Below are positions 26,173 to 35,337 of a stretch of DNA of 64,000 nucleotides, in pieces. The stretch is from Isochrysis galbana (taxonomy: Eukaryota; Haptophyta; Isochrysidales; Isochrysidaceae), in NCBI GenBank assembly GCA_018136815.1, contig CM030943.1, forward strand, positions 148,046 through 212,045, read 5' to 3'. A model generated the notes under the pieces. The model did not search any database. It saw nothing but the letters and a program-made list of their open reading frames with translations, and was not told where the DNA came from. The position numbers and the translations under genes are program-made. Every line of letters starts with the position of its first letter. Position 1 is the first letter of the stretch.

Positions 26173-26469
26173 CTACGAGGCATATATCAATATGTCAATA
26201 TTCGGAAGGGCGAACATAGCCAACTTCATGATATATGGCACCCCTAGGTACTGGTACAAACCTTAGCAGTCCCGAAGTGAAAGTGGTTCCAGGAGAGGGT
26301 GAGAGGGTACAGAAAGCGGCACGCCCACGAAGCGGGCACGCGCACGAAGCGGCAGCCTCTGGAGTAGTGTAGTAAAAATTTGACTGACTTGCAACACTAA
26401 CAGCCGCGTGGAGGGCGGGCGGGCGGGCGGCGACGGGCTCTTTTGTAACCTCTTATCTTTCGTTTTCTC

Positions 26470-28326
26470 ATGGCTGGCCCCCGCTTCTCCCCCACGAAAC
26501 CGCCGCTGAGAAGTTCGCTGCCCTCGCCGCCCGTCGAGCCCTCAAGTCCCCTGCCCCCCCCCCCTCTCCTCCTGATGGCCGAACGGCCCGCAGCACTCTC
26601 GCCTGGCATAGCACTCGATGAGTGGTACGAGACCACGGCGGAGGCGCCGCCACGGCGTACGGCCCACGATGACGACGACATCTTCGCTGAGGAGGGTGAC
26701 AGCCCTGAGCGTAAGCCAGCCCGCGCCGGCCACTGGGGCATCGAGCGCTCCAACACGGTTGGTAGTCTCGCCGAATACGTGCTCGACAAGGACAAGAGGG
26801 AGGAGAAGGGGCTGCGAACAGATGTCGACTTTGTGCGCCAGCTGGCGCGCTCGGTCGCCGCCGCAGCCCCGGCCGACGAGCTCGATGCAGTCAAGTTCAC
26901 GCCATCGGACCGGATAACGGCGTGGCTCGCTGGCATGGGCACTCTCCTGACCTGTCTCACGGAGATGCAGCTGGAAAAGTCAACCTCGGACGCGAGCTTA
27001 GCTCGGTCGCGCCTATCATTCCGAACGTCTCGGCGCACCATGCGTCCGCCTACCGAGCAGTCGTCCTCAGGCATCGAGATTGCGCATGCAGACTCGCGCA
27101 GCTCGGGCGCGCAGCGTGCGTCCTCCGTGTCAGTCCAGAGCGCCGACCGCTTATCGCGTGCCAGCGGCCCAATTCGGCGCTCATCAGTCTCATCGAACGG
27201 CAGCAGGCTCAACCAACGCTCCTCGGTCTCTTCCGTGGGAACCCCGCCTCATCGGCGCTCCTCCATCTCCACCATCGCATCACTCGCCACTCCGCCCAAA
27301 AAGGTCCGTGCCACGTTTGGGCTTGGATTGCGGCACGCGTCAGGGAGGCTCGGCGCTTCGCACACGCCTCAATTCGTGATGGCATGCGCCGAAACCCTCG
27401 TGCACGAGTCGATCAGCTCTCTCAATGGGCATGCCTCGGAGGACGTCGCGCCTGCCATGGCGCCGTTCACTTCGCGAGAGCCATCTTGGTGGGACACGCT
27501 GCAGCTCTGGCTCGTCACGTCCAAGGAGGAGCGGGATTTCTTGCAGGCGGTAGCCGCGGCGGATCGCCGCGAGCAGCGCGAGTCACAGTTGCGCAAATCG
27601 AGTGAGGCTCGCCGTCGGTCGCAGATCCGATCCTCGGCGGCCTCTCTCGCCTCCGCAGGTTCACGAGCCTCAAGCCCGTCTTCTCGCGGCTCGTCCGTTT
27701 GGCAATCGGCCGCCTCTGAGCCTCGCCGCTCATCCGCCCGAAACTCTGTGGTATCCGAGCCTCGCCGCTCACCCGCCAGGCACTCTGTGGCAACCGATCC
27801 GCGTCATTCATCCGCTCGGCTCTCGGTGGCATCCGAGCAGCGCCGTTCGTCCGCCAGGCACTCCGTGGCGACCGAGCACCGCCGGTCATCGGCGAGGCAC
27901 TCTGCGGCCTTCGACTGCCACACTCCGCTCACGTCATCTCCCACTCTGGCCCGCGCCTCGCGAGCTTCTGTCCGTAGAACCACTGTAACTGGCACTTGCT
28001 CCTCCAGCTCCGATGCAGGTCATCCACCAGCACTTGCGGCACGCCCTGCACCCCTACCGGCTCCAAGGAACTGTAGCGCGAGCTCCAGTCAAGAGAGCTC
28101 CTCGCCGATGGGCGCCCAGCGCGTGGCGGGGACGCCCGTGTCCAATGACGTCTCGCGGTCAACCACTTCTGCATCGCTCAGTCATCCACGGAGCCATGCC
28201 GTGATGAGGTCCGAGTGCAGTAGCCCAACTCACCGTTGTAGCGCCGACACTGACCGCACCAGCACCCGTAGTAGTGCTACCGTGAGTATGAGCTGTGTGG
28301 ACGGCGTCAAGGTTGTGAGCATTTAA
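26470..28326 (+). CDS. Ser/Arg-repeat protein, unknown function (618 aa)
   Basis: A single open frame from ATG to TAA on the plus strand. The N-terminus is Pro-rich, then acidic (DDDDIFAEEGD). Residues ~85-165 are more ordered (ERSNTVGSLAEYVLDKDKRE, TAWLAGMGTLLTCLTEM), as is a stretch near the middle (EPSWWDTLQLWLVTSKEERD). Elsewhere it is Ser/Arg-rich, with five tandem 12-residue repeats of the type EPRRSSARHSVA at about 27716-27910. The RRxS sites are potential AGC-kinase targets. No catalytic domain is visible. I cannot name it; it resembles disordered signalling or cytoskeletal scaffold proteins. The absence of introns and the clean frame support a real gene. Confidence 0.65.
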   Translation: MAGPRFSPTKPPLRSSLPSPPVEPSSPLPPPPLLLMAERPAALSPGIALDEWYETTAEAPPRRTAHDDDDIFAEEGDSPERKPARAGHWGIERSNTVGSLAEYVLDKDKREEKGLRTDVDFVRQLARSVAAAAPADELDAVKFTPSDRITAWLAGMGTLLTCLTEMQLEKSTSDASLARSRLSFRTSRRTMRPPTEQSSSGIEIAHADSRSSGAQRASSVSVQSADRLSRASGPIRRSSVSSNGSRLNQRSSVSSVGTPPHRRSSISTIASLATPPKKVRATFGLGLRHASGRLGASHTPQFVMACAETLVHESISSLNGHASEDVAPAMAPFTSREPSWWDTLQLWLVTSKEERDFLQAVAAADRREQRESQLRKSSEARRRSQIRSSAASLASAGSRASSPSSRGSSVWQSAASEPRRSSARNSVVSEPRRSPARHSVATDPRHSSARLSVASEQRRSSARHSVATEHRRSSARHSAAFDCHTPLTSSPTLARASRASVRRTTVTGTCSSSSDAGHPPALAARPAPLPAPRNCSASSSQESSSPMGAQRVAGTPVSNDVSRSTTSASLSHPRSHAVMRSECSSPTHRCSADTDRTSTRSSATVSMSCVDGVKVVSI

Positions 28327-28722
28327 AGACACCGAGAAGGGACTACAACCAGATTGACCAAAGCGCAGAAGAGACGCTCGAGGTCGTTGGTGATACAGCG
28401 TAGGGGCATCACGGGAGTTCCTGCCCTTCGATTGCCATCTCCGTGATGTATATGTTGATTTCAGACAAGGCCTGGCAGCTTCCCGGCGTCTTTGCGACGA
28501 GAGCTCCGGTAGCACGGGATTGGCCATAGCAACAACATGCAGCTATAGGTCAAAGACCACAACTAAAAAAAATCTCTTGAAAATGCCGGCTACCGCTACA
28601 ACTATTACAACCCCGCCCTATGCAGGGAGACGCCCTTGACAACACCCTTTCCTCTTGCTCCCCCCCTCCCGCTTCCCCCCCTCACCCCTCATTCCTTTGT
28701 TTGTCTTCAATACTTGGTTGCG

Positions 28723-28985
28723 ATGGAGCGCGCCGGCGCGACTCTCCTCTTCCCCGCCCCCCCCCGCCGAGGACGGCCCCCCAACCCCCACGGATGCACG
28801 GACCAGTCGCTAGCGAAGCGACCGCGTCCGCAATTTGCAGCATTTGGCAGGCCGAGCAGGTGCGTGCGACCCCTGTCGCGCCACGCGGCCCGTGGCCCCG
28901 GCCACACCACACACAGCAGCCATGCTGGCCCCCCACGTGGGGGACAGCAGGCTGTAGACCACAGGAGGACAGCAACTGGCGGAGA
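28723..28985 (+). mobile_element. 5' fragment of a non-autonomous retroelement (MERAGA ORF)
   Basis: GCGATGGAGCGCGCCGGCGC at 28719 matches the leader and start of the intact element at 35338. The peptide begins MERAGATLL and, with frame changes, continues KRPRPQF, AEQVRATPVAPRGPWPRP and CWPPTWG, which parallel the intact copy. It has no 3' end here and lies in the 5' flank of the ankyrin gene, with a pyrimidine-rich tract between. Confidence 0.65.
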
Positions 28986-29009
28986 GCGCGGTCTTTCTTT
29001 CGATCGTTC

Positions 29010-29499
29010 GCCTCCTTTTCTCCTTGTCTTGCTCTCCCCCCCCCCCCCCCCCCCGCCCGGCACACACACTCTTTCACACCACACACCCAGAGACCCCACA
29101 CACCATACACATCTACCTACACACCTCTTTCTCTCACTTACAAATCTTCACACACATCTTTATCTTTCACTTATCTACACCATTCATTCTCCTCCTCTCG
29201 CCGAGCGAGCGAGCCCGGCCGCTCGGCTCGCACCTCTCCCTCCCTCCCTTGTCTTCCCCCCTCTTCTCCCTTTGCCTGCGTACAAGATACCTGCGAGGCT
29301 ACCTAGCCTGCCCCCCTTTCCCCCTCTCCTCCCCTCCTAAACCCCTCCTCCCCCTCTCCCCCCCTTCCCCCCTCTCTCTCCCTCTCTCTCTCATACTAGT
29401 CTCTCTCGTCTCTCCCTCTCCATCCCCCCCCTCTCCCTCTCCCTCTCCCTCTCCACCCCCCCCCCCCCCCCGCGCGCCTCCTCCCCCCTCTCCAGCTCG
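29010..29499. repeat. Pyrimidine-rich 5' flank of the ankyrin gene
   Basis: C-runs (29037-29055, 29455-29470) and (CT)n tracts (29330-29460). No gene is supported. It may include the promoter and leader, since CT-rich tracts precede several host start codons in this window. Confidence 0.6.
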
Positions 29500-31887
29500 A
29501 TGGACGTCTTCACTCTCGCTCTGGGTGGTAGGGTGGATGACGTGCTGGAGCAGCTGCAATCCGAGCCCACATTGATCAACCGGCCATCGCCCGGCGGCAT
29601 GTACAAGGGTTACACGCTGCTGCACTGTGCCGCTGTGAAGAACCACCCGCAGCTCGCCAACGTGTTGCTTCAGCGCGGCGCCAGCACATCTGCCCGAAAC
29701 TTGAAAGGCAAGACCCCCGCCGAGCTCGCGGCTGACAAGGGACACCATGCACTTGCAGCACTCCTGCGCTCTGCGCCGTCAGCTGTAGCGGTATCCGCGC
29801 TGCCGCCCACGAGCCGAGCACCGCAGGCTAGAGACGGCGATGCCATGCAAGTCTCGGCGGTACCTACAAGGACCGAGGCGAATGGCCACTGCCGGCGAGG
29901 GACCGATGCAAACGACCACTGGCGGCGAGAGGAGACCCCTGTGCTGCCGCCTCCACCGCAGCCAACTATGCACGCTGTGCAACCTACCATCGCTCCGCCG
30001 CAGTCTTTGGCGTCCGCACAGCAGCCGAACACCTTTGCCTTCACGCAGCAGGCTGCCAATGCAGTTCAGCTGCAGCCGTCACCGATGCCGCCTCCCACTG
30101 TACCTCAGCACTACCAGCCTTCGCCAGTGCAACAACCCTCGTTCACGACAAACGTGACCGCGATCGAGCAGTCTCCGACGTACCCGGCCGCGGTGACTTC
30201 ATTGCCGCTACAATTCCAACCGTCCTCACAGCTGTCGCTAGTGAATCCGCCGCCGCATCAGCCGTCACCGCACCAGCACTTGACACCTCCGCAGCCGTCG
30301 CCGCACCTGCATCCGGCGCTGCAGTACCCGTCGCCACAGGTGTTGGCGCCGCACCCCACGCCATCTATGACGCCACGGCAGGAGCCCTTACCGCAACAAG
30401 CATCCTCACAGTCGCCCTCTCTGCTGCTGCGCCATCCGCTCTCCGACCCAGCAGCTTCCGCTGCCGGCAGACTCGCCGAGGAGCAGTGGACACAGCTCGA
30501 GGCCTATCTCGTGTCGAGGGTGAGCCCCGACTGTTTGGCGGCTGTCGTTTCGCGTTCTGCCCTCGACGCGGTGCTGGGTGAGAATCACAGGCGTGTTACT
30601 GCGCTCTGCAAAGAGCACCGAGTCCAAGTGGACATTGACCACGTCGATGCGTCTGCCTCGGCGGCGCGCATCATGCGCGCGCCTGCCGATGCAGCATCGA
30701 GCGCGGCGCGTGAGACTACGTTGTGGGAGCTGCTCGATCCGCTAGAGGACGGCGCGCTGTGCGGCGCAGCGCTGCCTTTAGTCAGTGGCCAGGCTGTTGC
30801 TTCGGGTGAAAGCGTGCTTTCGCGAGCGATGCGGCTCTCCTCAGGGGCGCGCGTCACACTGAAGCACATGCCGATTAGCCGTGCGCCTGCACTCGTCGTC
30901 GTGGGCCCAGCGGCCGCCGCTCGCGTCGCGTTGTTGCTGATACTGCGAGACGTCATTCGATCACCTGCAGTCGAGGCACTGGAAGTTCACTCGTTCACCG
31001 TCTTCCCGGCGGAGGCCGCGCTGCTCGCTTCAGCACTTCGGGCTGTGACGCCACTCGCTCGCCTTTTCAGGCACGAGACCACCTGCTGCTCGCCTCCTGC
31101 AGCTAGTGCTATCGTCCCCAACGCCGGCTCGTCTCTGCTGCAGGCCAGTGTCATAGCACGCTCCACCGCACTGCCACAAGTTGCGTCGCTCTTCACGGCC
31201 GCGCTAGCTGCCTCGCGTACAACTCCTATCTTGTGCCGTCTCACTCTTGACGCTTCACGTCCGGCGCCCGATGGGTTGATGATAGCCCTTCGTGGTTGCA
31301 GCGCCCGCGTGCACGCATTGGCTGTGCAGATCGCCGAGGGGATGCCCTGCGCCAAGATCGGCCCTGCAATCTTGGACCTGAAGGGCTCGTGTATCTCAAG
31401 CGATGAGGAAGCGCTTTTGCGCGCCGCGCCTTTGATCCGCCTTCGCACTCTCCTGAAAACGAGCGATGGTCGGCTTCCGCCGCATATCGATGCCACCGAG
31501 CTTTGTTGGGCAGAGGAGTCGACGGCGGAGATTTCACGGGCACTCTCGGACCGGCCCGCCTCTGTGCGCAGCGCCGCTACACACGAGGCACATCGGCCCG
31601 TCCTCTCTTTTGGCTGTGCAGCGGGTGATGATACGCACGCCGAGCCTGCTGGAGGTGTGGCGTTGGCCTCCCTGCCTAATGTGGACGGCAAGTGTGCATC
31701 GCATGCAGATGACAAGGCTGAGGCGGCTGGGAGTGCCCCCTGCGTGGACAGCAGTAGCGGCAGCGATAGCGAGGATTCGGGCTCCTCTGGACGGCGAAGA
31801 AAACGAAAGCACCGCGAGAAGCGCAAGCGCGAGAAGCACGAGAAGCGCGAGAAGCGCAAGCGCGAGAAGAGAGAGCGTGGAGCGTGA
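29500..31887 (+). CDS. Ankyrin-repeat protein with Pro/Gln-rich middle and Lys/Arg/Glu-rich tail (795 aa)
   Basis: ATG at 29500 opens an uninterrupted frame. Residues ~5-90 form two to three ankyrin repeats: DVFTLALGGRVDDVLEQL, GYTLLHCAAVKNHPQLANVL, then GKTPAELAADKGHHALAAL. Residues ~100-310 are Pro/Gln/Ser-rich and likely disordered. A more ordered part (LEAYLVSRVSPDCLAAVVSR, CKEHRVQVDIDHVDASAS, APALVVVGPAAAARVALLL) may include a KH-like fold, which is a weak guess. The tail is acidic-Ser then strongly basic (GRRRKRKHREKRKREKHEK), typical of nuclear proteins. A role in nuclear RNA or chromatin biology would fit but is not shown. The two halves might also be separate exons of a longer gene. 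Confidence 0.7.
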   Translation: MDVFTLALGGRVDDVLEQLQSEPTLINRPSPGGMYKGYTLLHCAAVKNHPQLANVLLQRGASTSARNLKGKTPAELAADKGHHALAALLRSAPSAVAVSALPPTSRAPQARDGDAMQVSAVPTRTEANGHCRRGTDANDHWRREETPVLPPPPQPTMHAVQPTIAPPQSLASAQQPNTFAFTQQAANAVQLQPSPMPPPTVPQHYQPSPVQQPSFTTNVTAIEQSPTYPAAVTSLPLQFQPSSQLSLVNPPPHQPSPHQHLTPPQPSPHLHPALQYPSPQVLAPHPTPSMTPRQEPLPQQASSQSPSLLLRHPLSDPAASAAGRLAEEQWTQLEAYLVSRVSPDCLAAVVSRSALDAVLGENHRRVTALCKEHRVQVDIDHVDASASAARIMRAPADAASSAARETTLWELLDPLEDGALCGAALPLVSGQAVASGESVLSRAMRLSSGARVTLKHMPISRAPALVVVGPAAAARVALLLILRDVIRSPAVEALEVHSFTVFPAEAALLASALRAVTPLARLFRHETTCCSPPAASAIVPNAGSSLLQASVIARSTALPQVASLFTAALAASRTTPILCRLTLDASRPAPDGLMIALRGCSARVHALAVQIAEGMPCAKIGPAILDLKGSCISSDEEALLRAAPLIRLRTLLKTSDGRLPPHIDATELCWAEESTAEISRALSDRPASVRSAATHEAHRPVLSFGCAAGDDTHAEPAGGVALASLPNVDGKCASHADDKAEAAGSAPCVDSSSGSDSEDSGSSGRRRKRKHREKRKREKHEKREKRKREKRERGA

Positions 31888-33389
31888 GGTGGGTGGGCGC
31901 CGCGGTCTGTTCCGAGAGGAGAGAAAGCAATATGCCCAGATTTCACTGAAGCATGTAGCTACATCGCGTCTGAAAACCCGGCGGTCCTATTTATGCACTC
32001 GGCGATCTTACTAGCAATGTGATTGATAGCGTTTGTCGCGCGCCATGGAGCGCGCGCGCGACCCTGCGACTTTCCCGCCTGCTCCCGCTCCCATGCTTTT
32101 ATCGCCTGTAGTGATGCATGCTTCCTCCAATCTCCTGGCTATCGCGTTGTGCTTTTCGCCACTATGCATGTAGATGTAGTGAAGAGCAATGAAGGCTCTT
32201 GCCCTTGCGTTCGCTACGCGCGGGCCCAACCGAACCGCTATGAGGCTACGTGGTGGAGGGTTTGAGCTGCCCCTCCGCTCTTTCTGAGTTGCCTCCCATG
32301 CGTGCCCTCATGGCGGAACAAATGCAGATGCCCAATGCGACGAGGATTGGGCTCTGCTGCCGCTCTCTTTGTTCTTTGCCCGCCGCTCTTCCGCACGCCT
32401 TCCTTCGTGCAACATGACTTAAGCTGCAATAATGCGTAGGCACACTTTAGTAGCGCAACAATTTACGCTTTATCGTTGGTTGCAGTGGCGAGCGACGGGG
32501 GGGGGGGCACCTCCGCCTCGCTCCTTCGCCCAGGCCCCAGGCCTTACTCGCTGCCGGCGCCGGAGCCCGCCCCGCTCTGCCGCCCTGCCCCGCACTCGGA
32601 GCCATCGACCATCGAGTCGATATCGTCCCTCCGTGCGAGTTTCGACATCGGCTACATTGATATTGATGCACCTGCAGAAAACATAAGCATACACATAAAG
32701 CGGCTCTCTACAACTACAATTACAAGCCCACATATGGTTGCTCGTGCATAAGGCCCACATGGCACATGGATGCTCGCTCATATGGTGTCTTGCATATGCA
32801 TCAGCACGCTATATCTACCTATATTCTGCGTAAGGCCAATATCGCGCTTGGGCCCTGCGGCGAGCTCCAGGGAATATATCTGCTTCTTTGCATCGGATCC
32901 TGAACCCACTCCAGGAGACAACATCTCAGCATCATGCGTCTTTGGCACACAAAAAGAGTTGAAAATGCTGCATGTTGCAAGGCAAGAAACTCTATTAATG
33001 CACTAAGGAACAGCTCAACACACGCGTTGGCGACGAAAACTAAAGATGCAACTAGACCCTTCGCCTACGCGTGTCGCACTACATTTGCTCCTGTGTTACG
33101 TTGCTGTTAGTGGACACTTCAATGCTATAATATGAGGTGTGGTGCGGCTCCTCGCCCTTCCCTATGTCAGTTGCCGCTGAGTGATTACAAGTACTTCGCC
33201 ATCTGAATCATCGCGAGGATGCTCTAGAATGTCGCAAGAGCCGTATGTGTCACAAGTCGACTTGGGGTCATGATGAGCCAATTGGGCGTGTAGCCTGATG
33301 ATATGGCCCATCCTATGGCAACTATCTAAGGCATGTCTATAGTCTGGCGTCAAGACGGGCCGCGGCGTTGCGCAATCTGGGCTGACTGC
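31888..33389. other. Intergenic stretch, no supportable gene
   Basis: Ordinary-complexity DNA with a G-run at 32500-32510. Short open frames lack ordered-protein character, splice support or repeats. Confidence 0.4.
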
Positions 33390-34155
33390 TCAGTCAACGA
33401 CACCTGTCTCCAAGAAGTGGAGTATATGCCTGAGCACGAGTTCACTTTTCCCTTTTCTGAAAAGCCAGGGGGGCGGCAAGGCAGTGAGCTTACACATGAG
33501 GGCGCGAAGATGTGCGCATGACAACAACTCCTCATAACCAACTTCATCAACGACTAGGAAAGGCAGTCCGCAAGCACCTGCAAATCGCTGAACGGGTGCA
33601 GACTGTCCAACCTTGAGTGTTTGAGTGATGGGTTGGATTCCAATTTGCATGGTGTCGATCAGGCCTTTGCTGCCGTACCCTGGCTCGCAGCACCTGAAGG
33701 AAAACGAGTGGATATAGTTTAGTATGATCAAGTTGAGGTTGGACCGGACAACAGCACGTCGAGCTGACAACCAGGCAAAGAGCTTTTCGCATCTTGAGCT
33801 CACAGTTTGTGACCATAGACCCCTGGAATCTGGCGATCTTGCTCTGTGAGTTCTGCGTACAACTCTCTCGGCTCAGGATCCTTTACTGGTTTGGGAAGAG
33901 AGACGTCCACGGTGCGGTTCATGTTGTCTGGGTGATACTTCGAATAACGTGTGGGCGCGCCATTGCGGATGTAATCCCACTGAGTGGTCACCTTGAGACT
34001 GATACAGACCAGGTGCGGCAACGGTGGTGAGTCAAGGCAGCTCACAGAAAACTGAGGCCGGCGACATGACAGCTGCTCGTGGCAGGTGGCCGCAGCCGGT
34101 GGAGGATGGTGCTGGGGCTTCGGATCTGCCGATCAGAGGCCCGGTTGGCGTCCAT
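33390..34155 (-). CDS. Unknown protein, three-exon gene (202 aa)
   Basis: Exons run 34155-34046, 33998-33804 and 33693-33390. Both donors read CT|GTGAGC and the acceptors are TGTATCAG and CCTTCAG; joining them gives one frame of 609 nt. The product begins MDANRASDRQIR and continues with KVTTQWDYIRNG, YSKYHPDNMNRTVDVSLPKP, ELTEQDRQIPGVYGHKLCCE, QPITQTLKVGQSAP, FAGACGLPFLVVDEVGYEEL and a C-terminus RHILHFLETGVVD. No signal peptide or membrane span is visible. I do not recognise the family. The clean splice model across two introns with identical donors makes it a convincing host gene. Confidence 0.65.
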
Positions 34156-34429
34156 CGCCCGGTTGCAGATCAATTCTTCCTAGACCGCACTGTGCATCCA
34201 GCGTGCACGGCCGACGCGCCAGTAACCCAAGGCTATGGTCCACACACCTCATGGAGGTGGCTAGCTCTGTCGTTACAGCTCTGTCGAGTGAGACGGAGTC
34301 GAGAGGAAACACCACGAAGAGGCAAGAAGAAAGAAGACGGTCGTTCCTTTTTATTCCTAGTTTGGTGTTCTGTTAATTCTAATTCGTCGCAAGCTGCAAG
34401 CTAGAGCTAGTAGCTATAGGCCCAGGCAG

Positions 34430-35275
34430 AAATATCAACATATCGTACAACATATTTAGGGGGCCCGCTCGCGAAAAACATATTTCGACATATCTCTTCC
34501 GAGATCTACATATTTGGCGACATATTTGGGGGGTTGTGCATGCAGGCTGCCATACGGAAAAGTGAGAGTTGCACACATAGTTACTATATTTGTGGGGCGG
34601 CCGCGTTCCCGCGCGCGCGTAACTATATTTTTGGCGGTTAATGCCGTTGTGCCCCATGCCCCAAGAGCGCCAAGTTCGTTTACGTAAATGTAGGGATGGA
34701 TTCCGTTATATTAACATTACCGCTCTTTCCCTTACAACAACAGTCTACTCTAATGTCACACACGCACGAGGAGAGAGAGCGAGGAGAGAGAGAGGTCGCC
34801 GCGAGCTGCCAGCCGCCAGGAGTGTCATGCAGGTGAGCCAGGCTGAAGGCTGAAGGCCCTAGCCCTGTGCCCATGGTGCGTTGTGTGCGCGCGCGTGCAG
34901 CTCATCTCCGCCCTTTCCTTGCAAGCGTCTGTCATGTTGCGTTATAACCGCAACAAGCGCGAGGGAGAGCAGAAGCGTTAGCTAATGTGTGCTCCTGTCT
35001 CCTGTGCTGATATGGTTGGTGTGCTAATGGGTAATGGGTATGCAAATGCAACTTGCAACTTGTTGCTAAGGTACTCATAACGTGGATAGGTCTCGCACTC
35101 AAGTTCAAGTATCAAGTACTCTTATTGTTTATTAATTAGTCATTAGTTGCTTATTCGGCGCGCCGGTGCGCCGGTTTTAAGTTTTAAGAGTAAGAACATC
35201 GCATATTTTCGACATATTTGGGCCGAGTCCTGCATATAAACGACATATTTTTGAAACATATTTTGGCAGCTTTGT
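34430..35275 (+). mobile_element. Internally deleted hAT element with CGACATATTT subterminal repeats and transposase tail
   Basis: Clusters of (CG)ACATATTT stand at 34435-34535 and 35200-35270. Between them, 34916-34981 still encodes the last residues of a hAT transposase (SLQASVMLRYNRNKREGEQK then stop), closely parallel to LMLRFNRNKRKHERGE of the fragment at 22648. The rest of the transposase is gone. Exact termini and a target duplication were not resolved. Confidence 0.6.
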
Positions 35276-35337
35276 CGCATCCGCGATCGACCTTTTTGTT
35301 TTAGAAGTTGTTTGCATTTCTATTTCCCCTCCTTGCA

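Noticed and set aside
28620-29340. Two long overlapping plus-strand frames before the ankyrin gene
   Set aside because: Part is the retroelement 5' fragment with frame breaks, the rest is poly-pyrimidine DNA.
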